NCBI RefSeq assembly: GCF_030819275.1 | Contig: NZ_JAUTBL010000001.1 | Location: 124,001-188,000, forward strand | Reading direction: 5' to 3' | From: Agrobacterium larrymoorei | Lineage (GTDB): Bacteria; Pseudomonadota; Alphaproteobacteria; Rhizobiales; Rhizobiaceae | Length of the DNA stretch: 64,000 nucleotides | Shown here: positions 54,819 to 63,709 of the stretch, piece by piece | Position numbering within the stretch: the first letter of the stretch is position 1 | How the letters are laid out: the number at the start of each line of letters is the position of its first letter | Notes under the pieces: model-generated | Told to the model about the DNA's origin: nothing | The model's input: only the letters and a program-made list of their open reading frames with translations | The model's database searches: none | Position numbers and translations under genes: made by a program

Positions 54819-55631
54819 TCATTGGGCGAAAGCCAACAACCCGCCATTCGATGGCTGCCGCAAAATATCCATGCGGACATCGAAAATGCGCGCAAGCTCC
54901 TCCACCGTCATGATCTCCTCAGGTGTACCTTGCGCCATCAGGCTGCCGGAATGCAACGCGACCACCCTATCGCAATAGCGTGCGGCCATATTGATGTCGT
55001 GCAGAACCGTTATGATAGTGATGCCTTTTTTTCGGCAAAGGTCCCGCGTCAGCGACAAGACCTCGAGTTGCTGACCGATATCGAGCGCCGAGATGGGTTC
55101 GTCGAGTAACAGGCAAGTGGCGTCCTGCGCCACGAGCATGGCGAGCCACACACGCTGGCGCTCTCCGCCAGACAGGCTGTCAACCATGCGTTCCGCAAAT
55201 GGGCCGATGCCCGTAAGAGCGATTGCCTCACCGACTTTGGCTTGGTCCGACGTCCCGAAGCGTCCGAGCGCTCCATGCCAGGGATAGCGGCCAAGCGCGA
55301 CCAGTTCCTTCACAAGCATACCAGGCGCAACTGGCGTCCGCTGAGGAAGGTAAGCGAGCCGGCGAGCGAATTCCCGAGCACCCCAGCTTTCGAGCGGCTT
55401 TCCTTCGAATTGGATTTTACCTGCACTTGCGGGCTGCTGCCGGCCGATCAGCTTCAGGAGGGTGGATTTGCCGGAGCCATTGTGACCTATCAGAGCAACG
55501 GAGAGACCCGCGGGAATATCGAGCGTTAGCGGTTGGAGTAGGACCCGACCGTCGATAGCGAAAGTGACATCCTTCAGCGAAACAACAGGCGGAACGGCTT
55601 CGACGGTACGAGGCTCGGCGTTCGTCAGCAT
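54819..55631 (-). CDS. Iron-siderophore ABC transporter ATP-binding protein (FhuC-like)
   Basis: 270 residues with Walker A GHNGSGKST, signature LSGGERQRVWLAML, Walker B LLLDEPISALD and switch His in TVLHDINMA. FhuC-type landmarks include FARRLAYLPQRTPV and ELVALGRYPWHGALG. It is separated from the other fhu-type genes (59.1-63 kb) by the AraC and receptor genes and reads divergently from them, so the importer is split over two transcripts. Confidence 0.91.
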   Translation of the reverse strand: MLTNAEPRTVEAVPPVVSLKDVTFAIDGRVLLQPLTLDIPAGLSVALIGHNGSGKSTLLKLIGRQQPASAGKIQFEGKPLESWGAREFARRLAYLPQRTPVAPGMLVKELVALGRYPWHGALGRFGTSDQAKVGEAIALTGIGPFAERMVDSLSGGERQRVWLAMLVAQDATCLLLDEPISALDIGQQLEVLSLTRDLCRKKGITIITVLHDINMAARYCDRVVALHSGSLMAQGTPEEIMTVEELARIFDVRMDILRQPSNGGLLAFAQ

Positions 55632-55810
55632 TATCAGTCACCCGTCTTGCATGTTTCTCGATTAAGCGAGGTCATGTTTCGTTCATTTGGCAACATGGTA
55701 ACACGCCTGCCCATTTCGACGTGAACGCGCGCGGCGCGCTCGAGTCCAGGATTGCAGCTAGTTAGAGAACTTGATAATTATATGCAAGTTTTACCTTGGG
55801 GTGCATAATC

Positions 55811-56692
55811 ATGAATTTCCAGCCGCGGATGGAAAACAGGATCGAAGGTTTCTCTGTCATGGGTGGGCTGCGCCGCCGCTATTGGAACGGGATAACTGCC
55901 GATCTCTGGGACGTCGAGTGCGCCTCCTACGCTGGCGGTCACTATACTGCTCGCGACCCCCGCCTCTTTATCCTCTTAGACCAGCGAGGACGTGGACGGT
56001 CGAACGTAAAGCTGTCCCCTAAATCTTCCGGCACGCCGCAGGATGGTCACAGCCCGATTTCCTATATTCCCGCCGACATGGATTTGTGGGTTGATTTCGC
56101 CGATGTGCAATATGTCAGGCACCTTGATATCCATTTCGATGCGGATGTTCTGGTCCAGCGGCTTTCAGAAGAGATTGATCCGAAGAAACTACAGAATCCG
56201 CAGCTGCTGTTCTTCGACCAACGTGTAATGACGCTCGCGGAACTGATCGCGACCGAACTTACCAGCAGCGCACCGCTGAACGATCTTTACGGAGACAGCC
56301 TTGCATTGGCGCTCCTGATTGATGTTCTGAAATTGGAGAAGACATCGCCGCGGCGGCGCAGCACCCTTGCGGGATGGCAACTGCGCCGAGCTACCGATTT
56401 CATTAGTGAAAACTGCACCCGCAACATCCGCCTGCAGGAGCTTGCCGAACTCACCCGAATGTCGCAATCCCATTTCAGCCACTCGTTCAAGGCATCGACT
56501 GGTCTGGCGCCGCATGAGTGGCAGATGAGGACCAGGTTGGAGAAGGCGAAGGAACTGCTGTCGCTGGATACCCAACCGCTGACCGAAATTGCGGCTGAAA
56601 CCGGATTCTCCGACCAGGCGCATTTCACCAAAGTATTTCGCAAGCATCTCGGGACGACGCCCGCACGTTGGCGTAAAGCTCGCCAGTCGTGA
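55811..56692 (+). CDS. AraC-family transcriptional regulator
   Basis: About 293 residues with two helix-turn-helix units at the C-terminus (IRLQELAELTRMSQSHFSHSFKASTG and LTEIAAETGFSDQAHFTKVFRKHLG). The N-terminal part has a substrate-sensing half without clear cupin residues. ATG 55811 is listed; the frame extends to a TTG at 55796. It sits between the FhuC-like ATPase (divergent) and the receptor (same direction), the typical place for a siderophore-responsive AraC activator such as PchR or AlcR. Confidence 0.9.
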   Translation: MNFQPRMENRIEGFSVMGGLRRRYWNGITADLWDVECASYAGGHYTARDPRLFILLDQRGRGRSNVKLSPKSSGTPQDGHSPISYIPADMDLWVDFADVQYVRHLDIHFDADVLVQRLSEEIDPKKLQNPQLLFFDQRVMTLAELIATELTSSAPLNDLYGDSLALALLIDVLKLEKTSPRRRSTLAGWQLRRATDFISENCTRNIRLQELAELTRMSQSHFSHSFKASTGLAPHEWQMRTRLEKAKELLSLDTQPLTEIAAETGFSDQAHFTKVFRKHLGTTPARWRKARQS

Positions 56693-56892
56693 CCAATTTC
56701 GGGCAAGCGGCAAATCTGACCCCGTTGCTAGCAGGCGGGTGGTGCATTTTTGCAAATATCCACTGGCTGTTTTGAGAGATCGCCCAAAAACATCCAATTG
56801 CTGCAGATCAAGCCAATCCACCGGAGTAAAGATGAGTTAATTGCTCACCTATTGCAGGGCCGCATCGAGCATCGAGGCGGAGAGGTTGTGTA

Positions 56893-59052
56893 GTGGGGCA
56901 CATAATGGACAAGACTGGAAGAGGATTTGGGGTGAGGCTTGAGCTGTGCGGAGTGGCGGTCATCGCCATTTGCGGCACCTGGCCGGCGCATGCACAGGAG
57001 GCTGCGACCACGCTTGCTCCGATCGTTATCCGCGGAGAACGAAATGGGCAAGGCTCCGTCAACGGTTACGTCGCGAAGAAATCCTCCACCGGCTCGAAGA
57101 GCGATACACCAATTCAGGAAATTCCCCAGGCGGTTTCCGTTATCGGCCGTGAGGAATTGGATGATCGCGGCGTGGTCAACAAGGTGGATGAGGCTTTGCG
57201 CTACACGCCGGGCGTCACGACCCAGCCCTTCGGCAACGATCCGGACACGGATTGGTATTACATTCGCGGCTTCGACGCGAGCCAGACTGGTGTCTATCTC
57301 GATGGGCTCAGCCTTTTTTCCTATGGTTTCGGCAATTTCCAGATCGATCCATTCGCTCTTGAGCGTGTGGAGGTACTAAAGGGGCCAGCCTCGGTTCTCT
57401 ATGGCGGCGCGAATGCGGGCGGTATCGTCAACATGACGAGCAAGCGGCCAACGGATGCCCCCTATTACTACACGGAAGCTGGCGTCAACAGTAACGGCAA
57501 TCGGTATGGCGCCTTCGACCTTTCCGACAAGGTCAATGAAGATGGCACGATGCGGTATCGTCTGACCGGCAAGATCGGCGGCGGTGACGGCTATACGGAT
57601 TACACGCACGACTTCCGCGGCTTCATCATGCCGCAGCTGACCATCTCGCCTGACGAGGACACGAAACTCACTCTTTGGGCTTCCTATTCCGGTTTGGACC
57701 AACTGCACACCGGCAATGGCTTCTTACCCTATGAAGGCACTGTCATCGACCGCCCCGGCGTCGGCAAGATTTCACGCCGCTTCTTCCCCGGCGAACCTGA
57801 TATCGATACCGGCCGCTACAGCCAGACAATGGCCGGTTATGAACTGGAGCACACCTTCGATAACGGCTGGGAGTTGACCTCCAATCTCCGTTATGGGCAC
57901 CTGAACAAGTACGAGCACTTCGTCTACCCGTACCTGTGGGCGTCAGCAACCGCCCTCAATCGGCTCAACTTCGAGGGTGATACCGCCGCCGACACGGTTG
58001 GATGGGATAACCGGATCGAAAATTCCTTCGATCTGGGCGGTATCGAACACAAGGTCATGCTGGGCGCCGATTACCGCCTCTATCGCATCGACAATGTCCA
58101 GAACTCTGTATTCGGCTCCGGCACGATCGACGTCAACAACCCTGTCTATGGCCAGCCACAAGCAGCTCCTTCGCCGCTCTACAACGAAACGGTGACGATG
58201 AACCAGCTCGGCCTCTATGCCCAGGATCAGATCCGCTTCGGTGGCGGCTGGCTGGTGACGCTGAACGGCCGTTACGACGTCGTTCACACGGATTTCGACA
58301 ACAAGCTGACGCCGGCGGGCAGCTTCAAAGATACCGATGGTGCTTGGAGCGGTCGTGCCGGTCTCGCCTACGAGTTCGATAACGGTGTCACGCCCTACAT
58401 AAGTGCCGCAACTTTCTTCAATCCGCTTGTCGGACGCGGTCTGCAAGGCCCGCTGAAGCCGGAAGAAGGGGAGCAGTACGAAGCAGGGATCAAGTATGTG
58501 CCTGAGTTCATGGATGCCACAATCACGGCCTCTGTGTTCCAGATCAACAAGCGCAATGCCACCGTATCGATCGCGACTGCACCCTTTACAGATCAGTTGG
58601 GCGGGGCGCAGTCGAGAGGCTTTGAAATCGAAAGCAAGGTCAATGTCGACGAAAATTGGAAGCTGCTTGCGTCCTATGCCTATACCGACACCGAAGTGAC
58701 CAAAAACGATCCCAATCCCGCTCTCGTCGGCAAGTCGCTTTATGTCGTCCCCGAACATTCAGCGTCCCTCTGGGCGGACTACACCGTGACATCTGGGCTG
58801 CTGGAGGGTGTCAGCATAGGCGCTGGACTGCGTTACAAGGGCAAGTCCTGGGCGGACGAAGCGAATACGAAGAGCGTACCTGAATCAACAGTTGTCGATG
58901 CGGCGATCCGATACAAGAAGGATGACTGGACGGCGTCGCTCAACGTCACCAACCTCTTCGACAAGACCTATGTGGAAGCCTGCCGCGGTGAGGGTGCCTG
59001 CGGATACGGTGATGCGCGCACGCTGATGTTCAAAATCAGCAAAGCCTGGTAA
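56893..59052 (+). CDS. TonB-dependent siderophore receptor (FhuA/FoxA class)
   Basis: 719 residues. The GTG at 56893 has GGAGAGG 7 bp upstream; the ATG four codons later is an alternative. Signal peptide ends near WPAHAQ. The plug has IQEIPQAVSVIGREELDDRG, IRGFDASQTGVYLDGLS and VEVLKGPASVLYGGANAGG; the barrel ends in a C-terminal aromatic (FKISKAW). It follows the AraC gene and precedes the FhuD-, FhuB- and FhuF-like genes, so the ligand is probably a hydroxamate siderophore, since FhuF reduces ferric hydroxamates. Confidence 0.95.
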   Translation: MGHIMDKTGRGFGVRLELCGVAVIAICGTWPAHAQEAATTLAPIVIRGERNGQGSVNGYVAKKSSTGSKSDTPIQEIPQAVSVIGREELDDRGVVNKVDEALRYTPGVTTQPFGNDPDTDWYYIRGFDASQTGVYLDGLSLFSYGFGNFQIDPFALERVEVLKGPASVLYGGANAGGIVNMTSKRPTDAPYYYTEAGVNSNGNRYGAFDLSDKVNEDGTMRYRLTGKIGGGDGYTDYTHDFRGFIMPQLTISPDEDTKLTLWASYSGLDQLHTGNGFLPYEGTVIDRPGVGKISRRFFPGEPDIDTGRYSQTMAGYELEHTFDNGWELTSNLRYGHLNKYEHFVYPYLWASATALNRLNFEGDTAADTVGWDNRIENSFDLGGIEHKVMLGADYRLYRIDNVQNSVFGSGTIDVNNPVYGQPQAAPSPLYNETVTMNQLGLYAQDQIRFGGGWLVTLNGRYDVVHTDFDNKLTPAGSFKDTDGAWSGRAGLAYEFDNGVTPYISAATFFNPLVGRGLQGPLKPEEGEQYEAGIKYVPEFMDATITASVFQINKRNATVSIATAPFTDQLGGAQSRGFEIESKVNVDENWKLLASYAYTDTEVTKNDPNPALVGKSLYVVPEHSASLWADYTVTSGLLEGVSIGAGLRYKGKSWADEANTKSVPESTVVDAAIRYKKDDWTASLNVTNLFDKTYVEACRGEGACGYGDARTLMFKISKAW

Positions 59053-59126
59053 GTTGACAAATTAACGCATGTTTCGCAGACGGCTCTCGGCTTCGTAAGT
59101 CCAAGGCCTTTGTGACAGGAGCCACA

Positions 59127-60005
59127 TTGAACGTGCATATGACCCGAAGAACTCTGCTTTCGGGCGCGGCAGTACTCGCGGCGGCGAGCGGCGTACAAGC
59201 GACACCAGCGGCGCCTCGGGTTGCTACCCTCGATTGGGCCCTTCTTGAAACGCTCCTGGCTGTAGGCGCGAATGTCGTCGCAGCGGCGGAACTCCGCCAG
59301 TTCAAAGATGTCGTGGTCAAGCCGGACCTCCCGGAAGGTGTTGCCGATATCGGCCTGCGCGGCACACCCAATTTCGAAGCGCTCCGATTTGCGCGTCCAG
59401 ACGTCATCTTTAATTCGAATTTTTACGCCTGGGCCGATCCGCTCATGAGCCGTATCGCGCCTGTCGAAAGCCATTCGATCTACGTGGCCAGCGAAAACCC
59501 TTATACTCTTGCCGAACAAGCAACGATCGCCATCGGTGAGCGCTTGGAACTTGCTCAGGCCCGCATAATGGTCGATGCGGTCGCAACACGGCTCGATAAT
59601 CTGAAACGTATGATCACCAAAGATTATGGAAGGCCTGTCCTTCCTATCAATCTCGGTGACGCGCGACATTATCGGGTCTTCGGGTCAGACAGCATGTTCG
59701 GGGAGGTGCTGAAAAGATTAGGGCTGATGAGCGCATGGCATGGCGCTACAAGCTATTCCGCCACTGCGCCTATGGGCATTGAGACGCTCGCGTCCATGCC
59801 CGACGCGACTATCGTCCTCATACCGCCTCATCCCCAAGACGCTTTTGAAGGACTGACCAGGAGCGCATTTTGGAACGCCCTCCCCGCCGTTCGTGAGAAC
59901 CGCGTGCTGACGCTGAAGTCAATCAATCCCTATGGAGCGCTACCGGCAGCGAGCCGCTTCGCCGAACTTCTTGCTGAAGGGATTTCAGGTGTCCGAAGCC
60001 GCTGA
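59127..60005 (+). CDS. Periplasmic siderophore-binding protein, FhuD-like
   Basis: About 290 residues with a possible twin-arginine signal (TRRTLLSGAAVLAAASG). FhuD-like landmarks are RVATLDWALLETLLAVGANVVAAAE, PNFEALRFARPDVIF and WNALPAVRENRVLTL. Start choice is open: a TTG at 59127 is 5 bp after AGGAG; the GTG at 59133 and ATG at 59139 are further away. The stop is 17 bp inside the permease gene, so the two are coupled. Confidence 0.88.
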   Translation: MNVHMTRRTLLSGAAVLAAASGVQATPAAPRVATLDWALLETLLAVGANVVAAAELRQFKDVVVKPDLPEGVADIGLRGTPNFEALRFARPDVIFNSNFYAWADPLMSRIAPVESHSIYVASENPYTLAEQATIAIGERLELAQARIMVDAVATRLDNLKRMITKDYGRPVLPINLGDARHYRVFGSDSMFGEVLKRLGLMSAWHGATSYSATAPMGIETLASMPDATIVLIPPHPQDAFEGLTRSAFWNALPAVRENRVLTLKSINPYGALPAASRFAELLAEGISGVRSR

Positions 60006-61989
60006 AAATTCTTTGACAATAACGCCCGCAGGACGTTCAATCCTTCCTGCACTCGCCCTAGGCTTGGCCTGCATCCTCTCATTCGTCGCGCTACTGTCAC
60101 TTCGCCCTCATGTCCCGGGCGACGCGTCAATCGCGGGGCCGCTGGATGAGATCCTGTTGTGGAACAGCCTCCTCCCCCGCGCGGCAGTCGCTGTGATTGC
60201 AGGTGCAGCGCTCGGCCTTGCCGGTGCTCTTCTTCAACGCGTGTTACGCAACCCGATCGCGGATGCTTCCACGCTCGGTATCGCGTCCGGCGCTCAACTT
60301 GCGCTGACCGTGGCTTTAAGTTTTTCACCGGTGCTGGCAAGTGTGTCGCGTGAATTGACCGCCTTTGCTGGCGGCCTCTTAGCCGTAATAATTGTGTTGG
60401 CCCTGAGTTGGAGGCGCGGGCTCGATCCGGTCACGGTTGCCGTTTCAGGAATGATTGCCGGCCTTATCACCGCCTCGCTCAGCGTGACGCTGATCCTGGC
60501 ACGTGGCGAATACGCCTTGTCGATCAATATATGGGGCGCAGGCGCGCTCAATCAGCAGGATTGGAGCGTTGCTCTTTCGCTGGCACCACGGCTTCTGGCG
60601 GGAATCCTCATGGCTGCGCTTCTGACGAGACCGCTGACCGTCCTTGCATTGGACGATGCAAGCGCTCGAAGCCTCGGTCTCGCCTTGTTATGGGTCCGGC
60701 TCGCCATCCTCGTTCTCAGCGTCTGGCTCTCCGCCTCCGTGACGGCCGCAGTCGGAATTATCGGCTTTCTGGGGCTCGCGGCCCCAGCCACCGCCAGGAT
60801 CTGCGGTGCGCGTACCACGGGTCAGCTCATCATGGCGGCTCCTTTGACGGGAGCCGCCATCCTCTTTATCGGCGACTGCTTGACGCAAATCCTGGGACCG
60901 GGCTTTTCCGATCTCGCGCCGACGGGTGCCGCTATTGCTCTCCTTGGAGGGCCACTACTGCTGGTTCTTCTGCCTCGGGTTCACGGTGTCTCCACCGCCA
61001 CCCAGACAGGAAGTGCTGTCGCTAGACCTCTTCGGAGACCGGCCATTATGCTCTGCGTGATAGCGGCCGGTGTGATACTTGTCCTCGCTCTCGCGCTGAC
61101 CGTCAGTCCGACTATGGATGGATGGCGTGTGGCGACAGGTTCACTGCTTTTCGAGCTTCTACCGTTTCGCCTGCCACGCATACTTGCCGCCGGTGGTGCT
61201 GGCGCCATGCTTGGCGCAGCTGGCTTCGTCATTCAGCGGGTGACCGGAAACCCGATCGCAAGCCCGGAGGTCCTTGGGGTTTCAAGCGGGGGCGGAGCCG
61301 GATTGACGCTCGCCCTCCTTTTGACCGGTATTCCATCGGGCTTCATTATGCTTGTCAGCACCGCCTCCGGGTCACTCCTCGCCTTCCTGTTGATGATGGC
61401 GATTGCAGGCAAGTCGGGCTTTTCGTCAGAAAGACTGCTGCTCGCGGGCATCACGGTCAGCGCCTTTTGCATGGCGATCGTCAGCATTATGTTGGCGCAA
61501 GGAGATATGCGCAGCTACGTCTTGCTCAACTGGATGGCAGGATCAACCAGCGGCGCCGGTTCTTTCGAAGCCTGGTCATCCATTCTTTCCCTGGTTGTAC
61601 TCGCGGCACCGCTGTTTTTTATGACGCGTTGGCTAACCATCCTGCCACTTGGCGTCGGATTGTCGCGAAGCCTCGGCGTCGGCATCCTGCGACCACGGTT
61701 TATATTGGCCGTCTTCGCTGCATTGATGACAGCGGTCGCCTCACTGCTTGTCGGCCCTTTGAGCTTGACGGGGCTCATTGCACCACACCTTGCCAGGCTC
61801 CTCGGATTCCGCACACCTCAACACCAACTGGCAGCAACGATCATGCTGGGAGCTGGCATCCTCGTATGTGCAGACTGGCTGGCACGGATCGTCATCTACC
61901 CGTACCAAGTACCCGTCGGCCTCTTCGCCGCGCTGATCGGAGGGCCCTATCTCCTCTGGCTCCTGGGGCGAAAAGAGACCGTTGCATGA
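59989..61989 (+). CDS. fhuB: Fused iron-hydroxamate ABC permease (FhuB-like)
   Basis: About 666 residues, two FecCD permease halves in one chain, as in FhuB (about 660). Each half has the family blocks: LLPRAAVAVIAGAALGLAGALLQ with NPIADASTLG, and LPRILAAGGAGAMLGAAG with NPIASPEVLG; GIIGFLGLAAP and GPLSLTGLIAPHLAR close the halves. GTG 59989 with AAGGGA upstream is preferred over the ATG at 59932. It pairs with the FhuC-like ATPase at 54819 and the FhuD-like protein. Confidence 0.93.
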   Translation: MSEAAENSLTITPAGRSILPALALGLACILSFVALLSLRPHVPGDASIAGPLDEILLWNSLLPRAAVAVIAGAALGLAGALLQRVLRNPIADASTLGIASGAQLALTVALSFSPVLASVSRELTAFAGGLLAVIIVLALSWRRGLDPVTVAVSGMIAGLITASLSVTLILARGEYALSINIWGAGALNQQDWSVALSLAPRLLAGILMAALLTRPLTVLALDDASARSLGLALLWVRLAILVLSVWLSASVTAAVGIIGFLGLAAPATARICGARTTGQLIMAAPLTGAAILFIGDCLTQILGPGFSDLAPTGAAIALLGGPLLLVLLPRVHGVSTATQTGSAVARPLRRPAIMLCVIAAGVILVLALALTVSPTMDGWRVATGSLLFELLPFRLPRILAAGGAGAMLGAAGFVIQRVTGNPIASPEVLGVSSGGGAGLTLALLLTGIPSGFIMLVSTASGSLLAFLLMMAIAGKSGFSSERLLLAGITVSAFCMAIVSIMLAQGDMRSYVLLNWMAGSTSGAGSFEAWSSILSLVVLAAPLFFMTRWLTILPLGVGLSRSLGVGILRPRFILAVFAALMTAVASLLVGPLSLTGLIAPHLARLLGFRTPQHQLAATIMLGAGILVCADWLARIVIYPYQVPVGLFAALIGGPYLLWLLGRKETVA

Positions 61990-62128
61990 GGAGAGGACGC
62001 TTTACTTCCGAGGAAGGCCGTTTGGGTCATGACCCTGACAAGGCGCCTCGCCTCAATCTCGAAGCGACGCTTGTTCACATCCTTGCTTCGAAATGCCCGC
62101 TCGCTCGGTCCATCGTCAGGTTCAAACG

Positions 62129-62983
62129 ATGGCTGTAGCCAAAAATACATCTCTGTCGCGGAAAGCCCTCGTCCTGCACGCATTCGAGACGCAGGCCGCT
62201 TATGTGCCGGATATGCGTGCAGAGTTGGAACCAGCTGGCACCGATTGGATCAGTGCTCAGACGTTCTTCTCAGATGACGAGGCTATGGACGAATTCCTTG
62301 CCTTTGAGCAGTCGCGTTACGCGAGGACGGATCTCAAAACCGCCGGCGCATTTTTGATAAACGATTACGCTTACATCTTCGCCGCGACAACTGTTCCGCT
62401 GTTTGTCGGTTTTGGGCTTGTTTCTGAACTCTCGCTAGCCACCGTGGCGCTTTCTTTCTACACCAAGAAGCAACTGCATCACGGTAAGATTTATCGATCT
62501 CGGCGCGCCCATATGCGTTTCGAAGAAGCCGGTATCCGGCACGGCCGACTAGACGATCCCGCAGACGGGGACCTCTATAGAATTGGGATCGAAAACCATT
62601 TCTGCCTCGTCGTCGATCGGGTTCACGCGAAAACAAAGCTTTCGCGCGCTGCTCTCTGGAGGCTCGTCGGCGATGCGATTGCCCAACGCTTTCTGGATGC
62701 CGGCCTGCGGTTCGATGCAGTCGAGGCTGCGAAAGCCGCAGCGATGCGCATTCTAAAAACGCCGGGTTCGCCACTTGCAAATCGCGAGCTCCATTACTTC
62801 GACTTGACACAATGTGATCGGCAGGGAAAGGCGATCAGAGAAACGTTCCGCCAACGCGGCGGTTGCTGCCGTTTTTATCTGGTCGAAGGCGGCACCTGTT
62901 GTTCCACCTGCGTGTTGAAATCGCCTCAAGACCGAAACGAAGAACTCCAGCTTGCCTTGCGCCAAAATCTGAGCTTCGGCTAA
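62129..62983 (+). CDS. fhuF: Ferric-siderophore reductase, FhuF-like [2Fe-2S] protein
   Basis: About 284 residues, ending in the FhuF cluster motif C-C-x10-C-x2-C (C246, C247, C258, C261, plus an extra C257), which binds one [2Fe-2S]. FhuF reduces ferric hydroxamates in the cytoplasm so that iron is released. It follows the fused permease by 139 bp; the start may also be the ATG at 62093. Its place at the end of the receptor-FhuD-FhuB series supports a hydroxamate ligand. Confidence 0.9.
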   Translation: MAVAKNTSLSRKALVLHAFETQAAYVPDMRAELEPAGTDWISAQTFFSDDEAMDEFLAFEQSRYARTDLKTAGAFLINDYAYIFAATTVPLFVGFGLVSELSLATVALSFYTKKQLHHGKIYRSRRAHMRFEEAGIRHGRLDDPADGDLYRIGIENHFCLVVDRVHAKTKLSRAALWRLVGDAIAQRFLDAGLRFDAVEAAKAAAMRILKTPGSPLANRELHYFDLTQCDRQGKAIRETFRQRGGCCRFYLVEGGTCCSTCVLKSPQDRNEELQLALRQNLSFG

Positions 62984-63214
62984 TCGATCATTCGGTTCCA
63001 CGACCTGCAGCAGTCACTTGACGAGGCGTAATTGTGCTCCAGCACGAAGTATTTCGCGCTTCAAATCCAAGGACTTCGATAACAATCGTTAAAAGTCGAA
63101 CATTTGCCGATGCGGCATTAAATAATTATTACACATAACATAACACTAAAAATGATTAAGATTGAATACAACGATACTTGAGGTATGGCTGGGCGATCGA
63201 ACTGAGGACCACCT

Positions 63215-63709
63215 ATGCCAACTCGCCGACTATTCATTGCTTGTTTAACCGGGCTTGTGCTTGGAGGTTCTGTGAGCAGCAGAGATGCTCAATCGTCGGA
63301 GCCAATCTTGAAGGCACAGGGATTGTCGTCTGGCAAACAAACGTCGATCGTTCTCGATCTCTCTGCAATGGACAAGATGCCCAGGACCACGTTTTCGACA
63401 ACGACGCCGTGGCATAGTGGCGTCACCGAGTTTAGTGGCGTGTTGCTGAAGGATTTCCTCGCCGCGACGCAGTTGAGCGGGACGAAGTTACAAATCATCG
63501 CTTTGAATGACTATGAAGTGGAAGCGGATATATCCGACCTGCAAAAAGCCGGTGCGCTCTTGGCGACCCGCCAGAACGGAGCGATTATGCCAGTCAGCGA
63601 TAAGGGGCCGGTGTTTCTCATTTTCCCCTTCGACAGCCGCCCCGAATTGCAGCATCAAACCTATTACAGCCGCGCTGTCTGGCAAATTGCGGAAATCAAC
63701 GTCCAGTGA
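63215..63709 (+). CDS. Exported molybdopterin-oxidoreductase-fold protein
   Basis: 164 residues with a twin-arginine-like signal (MPTRRLFIACLTGLVLGG) and a short fold similar to the oxidoreductase molybdopterin-binding domain: TPW..GVTEFSGVLLKDFL, LQIIALNDYEVEADISD and a C-terminal SRAVWQIAEI. Without a cofactor Cys this is probably a small sensory or binding relative of YedY rather than an enzyme. Its stop overlaps the GTG of a membrane sensor gene (GTGA), so it is likely the sensor's periplasmic partner. Confidence 0.75.
   Translation: MPTRRLFIACLTGLVLGGSVSSRDAQSSEPILKAQGLSSGKQTSIVLDLSAMDKMPRTTFSTTTPWHSGVTEFSGVLLKDFLAATQLSGTKLQIIALNDYEVEADISDLQKAGALLATRQNGAIMPVSDKGPVFLIFPFDSRPELQHQTYYSRAVWQIAEINVQ

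Noticed and set aside
57943..58758. 271-codon open frame on the minus strand
   Set aside because: Antisense to the TonB-dependent receptor barrel, with no recognisable domain.
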